A stretch of 64,000 nt of DNA from Ottelia alismoides (GCA_037367405.1 JAZKJV010001865.1:1394294-1458293); one strand, 5' to 3'; positions 10,232-22,736 are shown, numbered from the stretch's first letter. The notes: generated by a model not told the origin, from the sequence alone. Numbers and translations: made by a program.

Positions 10232-13200
10232 TGATGAATACTCATTCATCACTCTTTATTCTTATATTTTAGCTACAAAAACCTTTGCAAATACATGTAT
10301 ATGTTTGTAAATACAAATAATTACCAAAAGCATGCATTGTGTAAAAAGTAATGATTAGCATGTTTTTGTGCAAAAATAAAAGAATAAAGAATTGAAAGAA
10401 AAAAAGAGGAAATATTTAGAATAAATATTGAGCAACCTAATCCCAAGGGAGGGCTCAACATGGGCCTGACCGCATAAAAGCCAAAGTAGAGAGAGATAGG
10501 GGGCTCATGTGTGTAAATATCCCTATAAATATAATAAAAATATTTTCCTCTAAAAATAGAATAAAAGTGGCTTGTACATATTTGTGAATATTTGTAAATA
10601 CAAAATCAAGATAAAAATAGAAAAATCAAAAAGAAAACAAAAAAACCTTTACTTGTACATAGTCACCATGTAAATACACCCACTCTTATATTTATTTAGC
10701 CTTATAAATAAATAAATTAAAATCCCTAAAAATTTGTATATATTCTATCTTCTATGTTGTAAATAAATAAAATAAAAAAACCATAAAAACAAAAATCAAA
10801 ATAAAAAGAACAAAATTAAAAACCAAAAATAACATTGTACATATACCATGTATATAGATGTATATATCTATTTATTTCACCCTTGTATATAAATAATAAA
10901 AATAAAATAAAAATACCCTTTTATTCCTAATTTTATGCTATAAAGAAAAAAATATAAAATGGGAATAAAAATGTACAAAAATAACTAATTAAAAATCAAA
11001 AATTAAAAAGCTATATTGTATATATACCTATATATAGCACTATAGTGTAAATACCTTATTTTTATTTTGAAAAATTAATTAAAAATCACAAAAAAATAGG
11101 AAAAATGAAAACAAATATTTTTCATGTTTTGAGTTTTTAATAATTCGGCCATTTTCTATTTTAATTTGAATTTCTAAATATTTATTATGTGGCATGTTCC
11201 TATTGGTCCACGGGGACGTTGACCCCCAGGTCAACTCCCCCCCCAGGACCACCGAGCCCCGGATCCGAGCCCGCAACCCGACTTCCCAGATTTTTCTACA
11301 CTCGATCCGACGCCCATACCCGCAAATCTCGGGCTCTCCTTCTTCCTCGTGCATCCGAGAGCCTCGCCCGATCTTCCGCGTGGGGATCCGCGCTTCGTAG
11401 AGCCCTGCCCGATCCCCTCTTCTTGGTCCTGCACACATATTTAATCCGAGCTCCTCCTCCTTCCTCACGCATCTTTGTATCATTTCATGCCACTCTAGGA
11501 CCTCCATCACCTTGGCGAGAGTGACAGCTCGCTCCAGGCAGTGTTGCAGCGAGGAAGGAGTGGAGGACCATCGATCCGGCGACGTTGCGCCGCCGTGCAC
11601 CGCCTGGAGGTGATGCTTGAGCCTCGGACACCGACGGTCCTCGAGGGAAGGACCTGGAGCACCCTCTGCTCTTCCACAGTCGATTGTGCCCAGTAGGTAG
11701 CCTCCTTTCCCTCTCTATTTCTTTAATTTTGCATCTCGCTCAAATCACTCCGTCGTCGTTCCGCTTTGATTCCGACCATCCTCGCCTTCGTTCCGACCAT
11801 CGGAGTCGCCCATCACGATCGCCTTCTCTCCGCGTACCTTCTCCACCCCTTCATCCAACCCATCTCGCATAGGAGCTGGGATTGGGGTTCCTTCGCTGTC
11901 GCCTCGCCGAAACCCCTCCGCCCCGAAGCACAGACCACCTTCACCACTCCTAACCGGGTCGAGGCACTTTGCCCTTGACCCAGGAGCTTGTTGCACATCT
12001 TTGCAGGTCCAAAGGAGCCCATCTGAGGGCTTCGACATCCAGGTGCAATAGCTCGACCTCCGCCAGTGCCGCCGGAGCTCTCCAGAGCTCCTCGCCACCA
12101 TCGGAGGGCACCATTCGACGCAGGAGGCCACGGAGCTTCTCTTCCGATCTTCAGCAGCCCGCGAGGAGGCCTTCAGCGCCCGCACGAGCCTGGCGAAACT
12201 CGCCGGCATCCTGTTCATCGAGGACCCTCCCCTGCCGTCCGATTGACCTCCAGCTCTAGTTCAGATCCTAGACATCCATTTGAGGAGCCACCAGCATCGT
12301 TCAATCCTTGGAGGAGTGATCGGGACCGTCCGATCAGCGAGGGCTTCACACGTTGCTTCCCAGCCGCCCGACCTTCCACGTGGCGAGGCCCCTGCCGTTC
12401 GATTCGAGCCGAGGACCCCGGTGTTAGCCGCGCCTCTTCTCTACCGTTGGATCTACACGTGGCGAGCATCCGGGCCTCGACTTAAATAAAGGGTAAACAT
12501 CTCTTAGGACCTTAGATTTTTAGTTGTTAACCATAGGTCCTATAAATATTTTAAAACTTTCATTTGTGTTTGGTAAATTGCATAGAGAAACCTGTAGTTT
12601 CTGGTATTTACGTGTATGCCCCTATGTGTAGTGGGACACGTGCTTGTTGGGTTATTTGCATGTATGGACTCATAGTTCCAGGGTGTTCTTGAATGCATTT
12701 ATACTTTTTATATTTGCAGAAATACCCCTGTGCGTGGTTTTATTGTTCATGTGCGTTATATAGTGGGTTATTTACATTGAAGCCCCTGGACTTTTAGTAT
12801 GTGTTACTAAATAGTCCAGGAACTTTGTTTTCTTGCAAATAGGTCCCTGAGTGACCAGGTCACGCGCCTCGCATGTGTTTTCTTGGAGAAATTGCACCAG
12901 ACCCCTTGGACTCTCTACTATTTGCGTACATGTCCCTGTGCATTGTACCCTTCTTTTTATTTTTAGTAAAAAGCAAACAAACTCCAAATTTAATGAAAAT
13001 TGGATACATGGCTCCTGCCATGGTGTAAAATTTTCTATAAATTTTGGAGACATTTTTTATTTCATTTATTATTTTTAAAAATTCAAAAACAAGCATTTTT
13101 GTTACTTTCTAACTTTAAAATTCACAAAAAAATATTAAAACACGTCTAAAAATTACACAAAAATTAGGTAGTGTTTATTTTACCTTGTTTGATTTTGTGA

Positions 13201-13906
13201 CCAATTTTGGTCTTTTTCACTTCATAAAACCCATAAAAATTACAAAACCCCTAATTACCCATAAAAATTCTAATAATTAATTGAAAAACACAAAAATAAT
13301 AATTCCAGTGGCCAAATTTTTCTTGTATTTTTGTCTTTACAGAAAAATTACCTTCAGGTGTTAATAGGGCCATTTTGCATTTTAAATTGGCCCTTGACAC
13401 CAGACTGGACAGTACCCTTTATTTTTTGCCTTGTTTGATTTTTATAAAATTCAATAAAAATCACAAAAATACCAAAAATTACCCAAAAACAGTAGAAAAT
13501 ATAAAAAACATAAAATTATTTTTATTTGAATTTTTAAATGATTTTTGAGTAGATAAATAATTGTTTGTAGTTGTTTCTTTATTTGCTTTCTTATTTTCTT
13601 AATTAATTAAAAATCCAAAAAATTATAAAAAGACTAAAAATCCAGCAAAAATACCTTTATTTTATTTATTTTTTTAGACTACTTCGTAGGTCGCGAGGCC
13701 ATCACGTGCTCCTTGAGTTCGACCCTGGTTGCTATACCAGGCTAATCCAATAGCCAGGACAGCTATCGTATTTCTTTGATTTTTATCTGATTTTGGTGGT
13801 CTGCACTTAATTTTCTTGATTGACCGATTGACTCTTGAGCGACTGAGGTCGCAATGACCTTAGTTCTATTTCTTTACCTTAGTTGCTCGGGTCTTTTCGG
13901 TCATCA
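10232..13906 (+). repeat. G1 3' LTR (3.7 kb)
   Basis: Starts TGATGAATACTCATTCATCA (8-bp inverted arms) and ends ...GGTCATCA at 13906, where the G2 LTR resumes. Inside are an AT-rich U3 (10250-11190), a GC-rich island (11190-12490) and an AT-rich right part. Near 13715 is CCTTGAGTTCGACC, parallel to the CTTG.GTTCGACC block near the right ends of the G3-family LTRs. ORFs in the GC island on both strands lie within LTR sequence and show no domain. The right end is inferred from where similarity to 39280-39340 begins. Confidence 0.7.
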
Positions 13907-15113
13907 GAGGGTAGAATAGGTTGAAGATTGAGTTGCTTGAACAGTAGAACAACATGGATTCTTGAGAAGAAGACACCAGGAGCTGACACATGTCAGCACC
14001 TAGTCGGCCAGATAATTAATTACTTTAATAAATAGGAAATAAATAGTTAATAATGGAATTTTAAATAAGTATAAAAATGAAAATTATAAATAATTAATTT
14101 AACTAAATTATGGATAATTTATTTTTATAAATAATAAATATTTTACAAAATATGAATATTATATTAATAAGTATGTATAAATAATACTTAATAAATAGGT
14201 TTTAGATTTTTAATTTAATAAATTAATAAATAATATATCATTTTATATTTTATTAATAATTATGATAATAAATAAAGTTTGCACGGATTTTTCGTAGATT
14301 TTAATAAATTATTAAGTATATTAATAAATATGGATATAAGTGATGTAATTAAAATTTACCTGTAAATTAGTATTTTTGATTTATTTAAAATAATAAATAA
14401 GCTCCAAAATTTATGAAATAAATTAAGATTAAAATAAAAGGAAATAATTAAAAATTATCAAATCATTAAAATAATAAATAATGTTTTCTAGATAAAATAA
14501 AACCTAAGAAACCCAGTTGTGGTTAGGTGAGTAGAGTGAAATTCGAGTTCGTATGAGAAAGTTCTGATGTTTGGACGTTGAGATTTTGACAATTTACAAG
14601 TTGGATTTCTTGGTATATATACAAGATAATATTTTTACCTTATTTTTATATTTGTCTATACATTTTTAGAAAAAATTGGGAAAGGAATTCGATGAAAGTT
14701 ATGTTAACATGCATTAATTAATAGTCTTTGATGTTTTGATATTTATTGGATAAATAATGAAGAGTGTATGAAGTGTGGAATTAATTATTTTTATTTTTTT
14801 CTTTCCTTATCTCCCACTACTTATTTATTTATTGACTAATCCATGTTGACTTGGTCTCTGAGATTAGGTTATAAATATATCTTTCAGCTATATTTATTTT
14901 CTAAGTCACATTGTACATATGTACATATCTACAATTATCCTTTATTTTATTTTCTTTATTTTTATTCTCTTATTTATTTACATGATTTTAATGTATAAGA
15001 ATGCATTCTTATTCATGAATAGGGTTTTGTTAAAAAAGGGAAATTAATGGATATTTACATATATTTGTTAAGGGTTTTAAGACAAAATGCTAATGAATCT
15101 CATGGATTCATCA
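13907..15113 (-). repeat. G2 3' LTR, part left of the G1 insertion missing
   Basis: On the minus strand it begins TGATGAATCCATGAGATTCATTA at 15113, next to the PPT. It runs parallel to 39290-40578 of the 5' LTR and to 47290-48562 of G5, for example at AAGAAGACACCAGG (13967 and 39331) and the conserved near-palindrome at 13977-14004. The rest of this LTR would lie left of G1, beyond K1 and K0, and is not seen in the window. Confidence 0.8.
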
Positions 15114-15126
15114 ACCCCCTATACTT
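15114..15126 (-). other. G2 polypurine tract
   Basis: Minus-strand AAGTATAGGGGGT directly before TGATGAATCC. It establishes that the LTR to its left is the 3' LTR of a minus-strand element. Confidence 0.85.
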
Positions 15127-16640
15127 AAACTTTGCTAGTCCCTTAGCAAACACTTATTTGAAGAACAAGGGAAAAATAAAGAAAGTTAGAATGAATTTGT
15201 TTTCCTAAACCAATTCATGACAACAGATAAAGTACAGAGCTTGATCGGGCTTGGAACAAGCATTTTGTCGGACTTTAGGATTAGGATTTTAGTCTCAACA
15301 GTCCTCAAGTTCCACAAATCCATGTTTAAGTTCATCTCAGTAGCGAGTTCAGATCAACTCATTCATATCGCAAACTCTATCAACCTTGAAGGTAATCTAT
15401 ACAGTGTGTGAATTGTTTTATCTCTTACCGCTTGAACGAAGCTAAGAAACCTCACATCCCAGTTATACACTCCCATTGGTTCCTCATCCAGCTACTCTTT
15501 CCTCGGGGAGGGGGGTATTACCTTCTAAGGTAAGTTCATGTTGTGTCCACAATCGAATATAGAGAGAAAGTAGAAGAATGAGAAAAGAACTAGAGTGCGA
15601 TGAATGTAGACGCTTCTCCTTGTGAAGCCCAGCTAGTGTAGCTAAGTCTCCACTAAGATGTGCAAACTTTTTGGTTGAATCTTGGATCATTTTGGTTGTA
15701 TTTATATTTGGTGGCTTCTTCTTTGAATTGGCTTTGTATTATTGCTTGCACTGCATCAATCTTTTTGTGCCTCGACGGATATAGCATCTTTTCATTTCTT
15801 TCAATTTTTGAGATCTTGGAAAATTTGTGCCAGCAGATCCTTCCCTCATCCGAAGCGATTATTGCAACCCCAATCTCTCTCATCATTAGACGTCAGCTCC
15901 ACTAGACAATGATGAAAATGCACCTCTAAATTGGATTTCCCTTCACAGCCCCACGCAAGTCGAGCTAAGTGCAAAGTGCATGTGTCCAAAATTGGACAAC
16001 TTATGAAGAGTTGAACGAATGCCACTAAGTGTTCTACTTAGGAACTTATGAGTTGACTTTCCAAACATGGTCTCGTGGAACCCAAATATTTAAGTCAAAG
16101 TCCTGAAGAGTCTAAATTCCAGTTCCGAACTAGGCACCTTACAATGAATGTTAAAGGCCATACTCAAGATCCATCCTATAGATTTTTCTCAATCTTTAGT
16201 TCTAGAAATAAAATTTATTCTGAAATATGCTAATGTAAATGCAACAAAGTTTTTGTGATGTAAATTTTCTTAATTTTATTCATTTTTATGTATTTTGAGG
16301 ATTTTTAATTTTTATGGTTTTTAGACTTTGCATTTTTATGGATTTTTCAATTTTTATAAATATTTTTTTAGACAAGATAAATTACCCATATTTTATTCGG
16401 ATTAAATAACTAATGTATTTTACCAATTTTCTATACAAACAAATTTACAAGGATTAAATAAATTTTTCACATATTTAAATAAATAGGATTATAAATAAGT
16501 ATTAAAAATATTTTAAATACATATTTTAATTGATAATTTTAATTAAAGAGATTAGGCATATTTTATTTATTTACATGGATTTTATAATAAATAAATAAGA
16601 AGATGGATTTTAAATTAACCCCTACCCACTTTTTATGGAT
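15127..16640 (-). other. G2 3' non-coding region
   Basis: AT-rich, without a recognisable ORF. The first kilobase (15127-16170) is closely parallel to 48576-49625 of G5 in the same orientation, for example at TTTAGTCTCAACAGTCCTCA near 15290 and 48748. Small ORFs here (such as 15217-15411 and 15653-15905 on both strands) are not conserved as protein and I do not support them. Confidence 0.65.
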
Positions 16641-17110
16641 TTGTAGATATAGAAAATACATAACGTACGAGTTATGGACAAAAGTTTATATACAATATAT
16701 ACGCACGACCCAGTACTTAGCTTGTGCTATGTCCTCATAGCGTTAAAATAGAAAAAAGGAGGAACTAACTTGTGCAAAGTAAAAGTGGGTGAAAAAGAAC
16801 GAAAGAATAGAAGTCAGTCGACCCCCTTATACTTACGATCAGGTCATCGTAAGTATAGTGGAAAAAAATGAGGTGACTAATGAAAAAAATATACAAATGA
16901 AAGAACAAAAGGAGAAAGAAGAATGCAATCGACGAAATCACTCGATCCCCACTATACATAGGATAAGACATCCTAAATATAGAAAAGAGTATGGCCAAAA
17001 TTAGGGACCAGTGATTAGAGTAAAATAAAGGATAGAAAAAGAAATGTAAAAAGATCAAAATGGAAGGTCGAAAATCATCGGGCAATGGATCCCCCCTTTA
17101 TTTAGGATCT
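16640..17110 (-). repeat. G2 hairpin array (decayed)
   Basis: Same arrangement as in G1, in minus orientation. The best-kept stem has perfect 12-bp arms TATACTTACGAT at 16828-16839 and ATCGTAAGTATA at 16846-16857, preceded by CCCCC (GGGGG on the element's strand). A second pair, 16952-16964/16970-16982, has two mismatches. Traces of the others lie at 16700-16740 and 17088-17110. It sits between the integrase tail and the 3' non-coding region, as in G1. Confidence 0.75.
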
Positions 17111-17249
17111 GGTTTCTACATCATATATAATGAACACAAAATGGGGACGATTGTGGTCTATGAAGAATATACAGGTGTGTACTCTGGGAAAAATCTAAAG
17201 GCTTTAAAAGTCTCTGTACAAGATGGAATGAAGTGGAAGAGTAGTCATG

Positions 17250-18330
17250 CATACAATACAAAGTAGATCACTTCAACTCGGGCTAGATGATTAGTAGTCT
17301 CCACGAATTGCTTCATCATCTGCCCATTCACTACAAACAGCTCTGCAACAAATGACACATATGATATAGCAATAATACCATTGTCGTGCACCGTTCTAAC
17401 TATGTACTATCCTTCCCACTTGCTCTTCAAAATGCTAGAAAAAATTCACAAGCGTGCATTGAACAACCATATTTTCTGCTAGGCACAAAGATCGTGTGTC
17501 AAATATGTCTGTCGTGCCATTGCTTCACGTTGGCCTTATAAATGAGGGTGTTCTCGTATGCTTGATTTCGAATCTCCACTAGCTCATTCAGATCTAGCTT
17601 TCGCTTGGCTCCTACTTTCTGCATCTCTTATGAAATCTCTCTAATGGCTCATTCAGATTTGTTCATGATCTCTATTGGCAAATGGCATGGCTTTCCATAA
17701 ACTAATCTAAAGGTGAAGTACCTAAGGGAGTCTTATATGCAGTACGATATGCCCAAAGAACTTAGTCCAGAAGCTATGACCAGTTCTTCCTATCTGATCG
17801 TACTAATTTTTGAAGAATGGATTTCACCTCCCTATTTGAGACTTTCAGCCACGTCGTTAAGAGAAGCTACACTGTGATCAATGTGGTAATTCTTCACTAG
17901 CTTTTTCACCTCCTTATTAATGAAGTGGCTACCCTTGTTTGATATGAGAATACATGGAATACCGAACCACAAAATTATATGTTCCTTCAGGAATCTGCAC
18001 ACTATCTTGCTGTTGACGTTTCGTGCGGATATAGTCTCCATTCGTCTACTAACATAATCTACAACGATAAAAATGTACTCATAGCGATTCCTGTAGGGAA
18101 ATGGTCCCATAAAATCTATGCCCCATGCATCGAAGATTTCACAAATGATAACAGGCTGTATAGGCATCACATCTCTAGGACCGATTTTCCCAATGACTCT
18201 TTGACAATCCGGCTAACTTTTCACAAATGTGAAAGCATATCTAGAAAGAGTCGGCCACCAAAATCTGCTCTAAAATACCTTCTATTCTGTCCTCTTCCCG
18301 AATGATGTCCTCCTACCTCTAAGGAATGGC
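17250..18330 (-). pseudogene. G2 integrase (decayed)
   Basis: Would join element cDNA to the host chromosome. The best open part is 17832-18170. It has a remnant of the zinc-binding segment ([15 protein letters not shown]), then the core with [11 protein letters not shown] holding the first catalytic Asp. VVDYVSRR.E follows, then [13 protein letters not shown], where the second catalytic Asp of the usual ISDxGSHF is Asn. The third catalytic Glu region (normally PQTSGQVE) is corrupted to VAESLK. Farther left are LLD.VLWAYRTAYKTPLGTSP, LVYGKPCHLPIE and the C-terminal VHDNGIIAIS...VVNGQ, separated by stops. The length is near that of a full Athila-type integrase. Confidence 0.85.
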
Positions 18331-18608
18331 ATAAAGTAAGGACACTAGTGTATTCTTCTTGAGGAACATCACCTTTAAACACAATCTGGTCCTTCACGAA
18401 ATAGAATCGGATCCTCCCAATGGTACTATCGTGCCTCAGATACTAGCCTATCGACTCAGTCTTTCGGCCAACCCTATGGACTCTTCTGTGTAACCAGAAA
18501 GTTTACTATGTCTGCATACCATGGATGTTATGTAACTGCAATGATGCTCTTGTCTGGAAATCTCTCTGCAATTTCTAGCGTGTACTCATCTGAAGGTTGA
18601 TCTATCTG

Positions 18609-18975
18609 TAGTCAGGAGAGGTGATCAGCTACCACTTTGTTTACCCTAGGCTTATCTCTAATGTCTAAATCAAACTCCTGAAGTAAGAGAACCCATCTGA
18701 GAAGGTGTGCTATAACATCCTTTTTCTCCATCAAAAATCTGGTAGCTAAATGATAGGTATGAACTGTGATTTTCAAGCCAAGAAGATATGATCTGAATTT
18801 ATCTAATGCAAATAACACTACCAACATCTCTTTCTCCATCAATGTATAGTTGCGCTGAGCATCATTTAAAGTGTGGTTGGCATAGTGTATAGCAACTGGA
18901 AGTCCGTTCCTTATTTATCCTAATACAACCCTTACTACAAAATCTGAAGCATCCATCGTCATCTCAAAGGGCAGA
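18609..18975 (-). pseudogene. G2 RNase H domain (decayed)
   Basis: RNase H of gypsy pol, which removes RNA from RNA-DNA hybrids during reverse transcription. It shows FEMTMDASDFVV (the usual D.SD with the catalytic Asp), AIHYANHTLNDAQRNYTLMEKEMLVVLFALDKFRSYL in broken pieces with the key Glu in EKE, then VHTYHLATRFLMEKKD. In that last segment the Asp of the usual HTDH is Tyr. It ends at RDKPRVNKVVADHLS, the normal end of this domain (G.ENVVADALS or DHLS). One in-frame stop lies near 18915. Open stretch: 18612-18842. Confidence 0.85.
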
Positions 18976-19576
18976 GACCAATCAGGCGGCTGATGGAAAG
19001 GTGCACTGATGATCATCTCTGTTAATGTGAGGAAGGCACTAAGACATTTGTCATCTAACAAGAACTCGATGTCTTTGCCTAAAAGTTCAATGAATGATCA
19101 GGTAATCTTAGAGAAGTCCTGAATAAACCATCAGTAAAAGCGGACATGCCCAAAAAACTACCTGAACTTCTTAATGTTGGACGGTGGATCGTGACGCTTG
19201 GTAACATCCACCATGGCAAGGTAAACCTCCATGCCAAGCTTGGAGATGACATGCCCCAACACGATCTTGTTTGTAACCATAAAATGGTTGTTTACCCAAG
19301 ATAAAACGAGATCTACCTCACATCATTTCTGAAGAACCTGGTCTAGGTGCGCTAAACAATCGTCAAAGGACTCACTATAGACCGAAAAATCATCCAAAAA
19401 GACCTCGAGAAAATCACCGACCATGTCCGCAAAGATGGTAAGCATGCCTCTCTAGAATGTAGCAGGGGTATTACACAATCCAAAGGGAATCCATCTAAAA
19501 TCATACGTGCAAAAGGGACATGTGAAAGTGGTCTTCTCCTGATCTTCAAGAGCAATTTTAACCTGATTGTATCCGG
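18976..19576 (-). pseudogene. G2 reverse transcriptase, C-terminal part
   Basis: Continues the RT that is interrupted at 32134. Immediately after the insertion site it reads SGYNQVKIALEDQEKTTF, CPF, then IPFGLCNTPATF with a stop, GMLTIFADMVGDFLEVFLDDFSVYS. The two catalytic aspartates (DD) are kept; gypsy RTs usually have (F/Y)(V/L/M)DD(F/I). Downstream come HLDQVLQK, VLGHVISKLGMEV, the PPSNIKKFR connection and the FFGHVRFY.WFIQDF segment, with at least four stops. The reading frame changes several times. Confidence 0.85.
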
Positions 19577-19581
19577 AGTAA
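19577..19581. repeat. Left target-site duplication of G3 (AGTAA)
   Basis: AGTAA directly before the LTR start TGATGAATC. The same five bases follow the right LTR end at 32129-32133. Five base pairs is the usual size for gypsy insertions. Both copies are part of the interrupted RT coding sequence of G2, which supports simple insertion. Confidence 0.9.
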
Positions 19582-22500
19582 TGATGAATCTCAGATTCAT
19601 CACTCTAAAAATTTCTAATTAAGCTCAAATACCCAAAAATCATTGGCTTTTCTTCATTTATTTTGAATAATTAGCATTCATGCATGTATTTATAATAATT
19701 TCATTTTATCACTCATAATTGCCTAAAGTAAAAAGCCAAAAATCCTATCCCAATTGACCTGTAAAATTGCCTAACTTCCTCGATTTTTAACTAATTTGTT
19801 CTAACTCCAAATGACCTAAAACCATTCCATTGTGTACATATTACTAACAAGAATAAATGAAAAATAAAATAATCACTAGCCTAAATAAGTGGACTAAAAA
19901 TGCAAACCCTAATTACAAAATTCTCCGACTAAAACCTCGATATCTTCCTCATCCAGTGTCTGATTTGATTCTAATCACTTTTGAACTAATGTACATTCAA
20001 TTACCTTTAAAACGAGACCAAATTCAAGTGAATCAGAGCTCATATGTGAAAGTTGGGTTTTGGACCTCTTTTGTACATTTTGTATTTTAGCGGTTTTGAC
20101 CTATTATTTTATGTATATAATTAACTCATTTTATTTTATTTAATTTCCATTTATTTTCTTTGATGAACTTTTTACTAAAATGTGTAAAAATCCAAATTAA
20201 AAATGATCTTGAAATCAAAGAAATTAACAGAGTCCGAGCATTCACTATTAATATGTATAAAAGTTGTAATTTTCGTATTTTATTTTATTTCTTCCTTTTC
20301 TTACTTAATAAAAATCTTAAAAATATGAGGCTAATGTGTTAATAATTATCTTTGATTTTATCATATTGTTATAGGATTTTTATCTTGTTTAAAAATGTCA
20401 AAAAAATTTGAAAACCCAAAAAACAAGGTATTCTATACATGGACACCCCAAAAACATCACTTTCTGCTAATGACAAGTTTTTATTTTGATCCATTCATGA
20501 AAGTTGTAGATCTTGTTGAGAGGAACAACTTTCACGAAGAAAATTTTCCGATCTGAGGTTAATTTCTGTTTCTTTTTTATTTTTCTTCTGCTTGTATTCT
20601 CGATTTTTCTGGTAGTGACACGTGGCCGCTCCTAGAGCCGCCACGTTTCACTCAAGTTTAGCCTTTATTTTTGTTTATTTCTATATAAAATATTAACAAA
20701 TAATAAAAAAATTAAAAAATAAAACGATGCAACATGGCAGCATCTCGACCGTTTGATCTTCGCCGATTGGACGGTCACTACTTCTCTTCCTCCCTCCTCA
20801 CTTTCCCAATCGGGAGGGTGGCCCCTGCCGCCACTCCGCGATTTCCTCCGCCACCTCTTCCCTTTCCTTCTACGACCAGCCACCCTCGTGTATCACGCCC
20901 CTGATATCCCCCCCTCTGGCCGAGCGTCGGCCACTCCACCCTCCAATCAGATCCCGTCGTCTTCCTTCCCCATGAATCCCTCTCGCCCCAATCAGATCCC
21001 CATCAATCAGATTATCGATCGTCGCCGCCAACATTCCATCTTCAACATCCTCATCCTCTCCAATATAAACACCTCCACCGTGCCTCATCTCTTTAATATG
21101 TCGGTCACACAAAAAGGAAGAGGGGAGAACCGGCGGTGACAGCTCGGTTCCCCCACCTCCTCCGATGAGATCCAAGCCATCAAGAGCTCATCGCATGCTT
21201 CCTCCGCACATGCCCTTACTCTGGCGCCATTGCCATTGAGCCAACGCTTCGCCACCCAAGCTTCAATACTTCAACTCCAGCATACTTCAAGTTTTGCATC
21301 TTTATCACTCTTCAACGATGCCTCCTAACCGAAGCCAGGAGCCTTCTACTCCGACTGTCTGTGCTTCTGTCGTGACAGGAGCCGCCGTGGAGCGCCTCAG
21401 CCCTGAACCAACCTTCATCTACCTAGGCCACCACTCCATCGATGCCCAACGCATGTGCCTCACCCTCCAACCATCCTCCACCGAAGCCCCGCTCCTCCGC
21501 CACACCGCCGGTCAAGTCCCCAGGCGGTCACATGCTTCTCATGTGTCGACTAGGAACATTTGAAGCCAACACCTCTAAAGTTCTCCGATTAACAGAAGAA
21601 ACCTAGTCTAGAGGTCACGTGCATCGTAAGTGACCAACCGGAAAAAATGCGAAGCCCCCCTCTAGTATGCCTATTTACCCCGAGGTCTAAGCGCCCTAAG
21701 GGCACCTGCTACGCACGTGCCCCTTAGGAATTTTGTAGGAAACCACTCGAGGTTTTGTAATTCAACTTCAATCCCTCTTTGTAATTTTTTTAATTTAATT
21801 ATTGGAATTTGCACTGAGACCCTTGTGTTCCCCCTTTATGTTGAACAACTTTATTGCATCATTTTATTATTTAAAAATTGTAATATGTTTTTCTACTAAA
21901 ATATCATAATGTGACATGCTTATTATATTTTTATAGTCTGTGGTTATTTAATAAATAATATTCTTGTGGAAATTTTACATATTTTGTCCTATCTTGTGCC
22001 TCAAAATTCAGAACTAACTAACCACTGCTCCAAAAATTGCAAAAAATTCACGGATCATATAATAAGTTGTATTTCACATTGTGCCCAAAAAGAATTGCAT
22101 TTTCATGCATGGTCTTCCCTAAAAAAATAATTTTGCATACTTTAATCTTTAATTTTTAGTAGGTATTAAATTTTGTAGTTTTAAGGTTTAGGTTTATTCT
22201 GAGATCGATAACTTAGTGACAGTTCTTGGATAATTTTATCATTTGAAAAAACATATTATTAATATTTTTTATAATTAATTATTGAAATTTACTTAGTTTG
22301 CATTCATAAATTTATAAAATATTTATCTTCCATCAAAAAATTCCAAAAAAATTATAGTGCATTCATTTCATCAAACCTGACATGTCGGCTAAATTTCGTA
22401 ATTTTTGGACATTGCTTGATTGAAAATAGCATTTCAATCCCTAAAATTGGCCTAAGTTACATTTTCATGCCAAAATTGAATTAAAAATAACGAAAAATAC

Positions 22501-22734
22501 TACCTCGAAAATCGTGCACGAACTTTGATAGAAAAAATTCTAGGTTTTTCCTTTGGCTCGTTGAGTCCGATCTTGGGACTTGCCCAGGTAAAAGAAATAT
22601 AAAACCACATCGATTAAAAATTGATTAATTAACTATGCATATATCTTGATCGATTCTGAATACCTGCCTACAACGAAACGACAAATTCAAACGATATTTC
22701 GCGTAAATTAAAGAGGGCATTTTTGGACTCGTCA
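19582..22734 (+). repeat. G3 5' LTR
   Basis: 3153 bp. Starts TGATGAATCTCAGATTCATCA (9-bp arms around TCA) and ends GGACTCGTCA, the decayed form of GGATTCATCA. AT-rich U3, then a near-palindrome with an ACGTG core (20615-20626/20640-20651), a GC-rich island (20740-21560) and an AT-rich right part. Two hairpins lie at 21529-21545 (CACATG/CATGTG) and 21613-21635 (GGTCAC/GTGACC). ORF 20753-21139 (128 codons, Ser/Pro-rich) is in frame with the longer ORF in the 3' LTR but resembles no known protein. Confidence 0.9.
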
Positions 22735-22736
22735 GA

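Larger units (their letters stand above)
7881..13906 (+). mobile_element. G1: 3' half of a Ty3/gypsy element
   Basis: Plus-strand element cut off on the left at the K1 junction. It keeps, in order, the integrase C-terminal end, a hairpin array, a long non-coding 3' region, a PPT and a complete 3' LTR. The non-coding part is similar to 27730-29036 of G3, for example at the AATTAATAATCCAAAGATC block near 10060 and 28915. The LTR ends inside the G2 LTR, so G1 is younger than G2. RT, protease, gag and 5' LTR are not in this window. Confidence 0.75.

Noticed and set aside
11079..12489. Cluster of ORFs on both strands as a gene island
   Set aside because: They fall in the GC-rich core of the G1 LTR, overlap in several frames, and show no domain or splice pattern that I can support.
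16765..17085. 106-codon minus ORF with hydrophobic segments, possible env-like protein downstream of pol
   Set aside because: It is the hairpin array and its flanks read through; composition is Phe/Leu/Ile/Tyr from AT-rich DNA, and the equivalent regions of G1 and G3 have no such frame.
20753..21563. CpG-island promoter of a host gene
   Set aside because: The GC-rich block recurs at the same position in the LTR copies 29049-32128 and 49626-53108, so it is an LTR feature.
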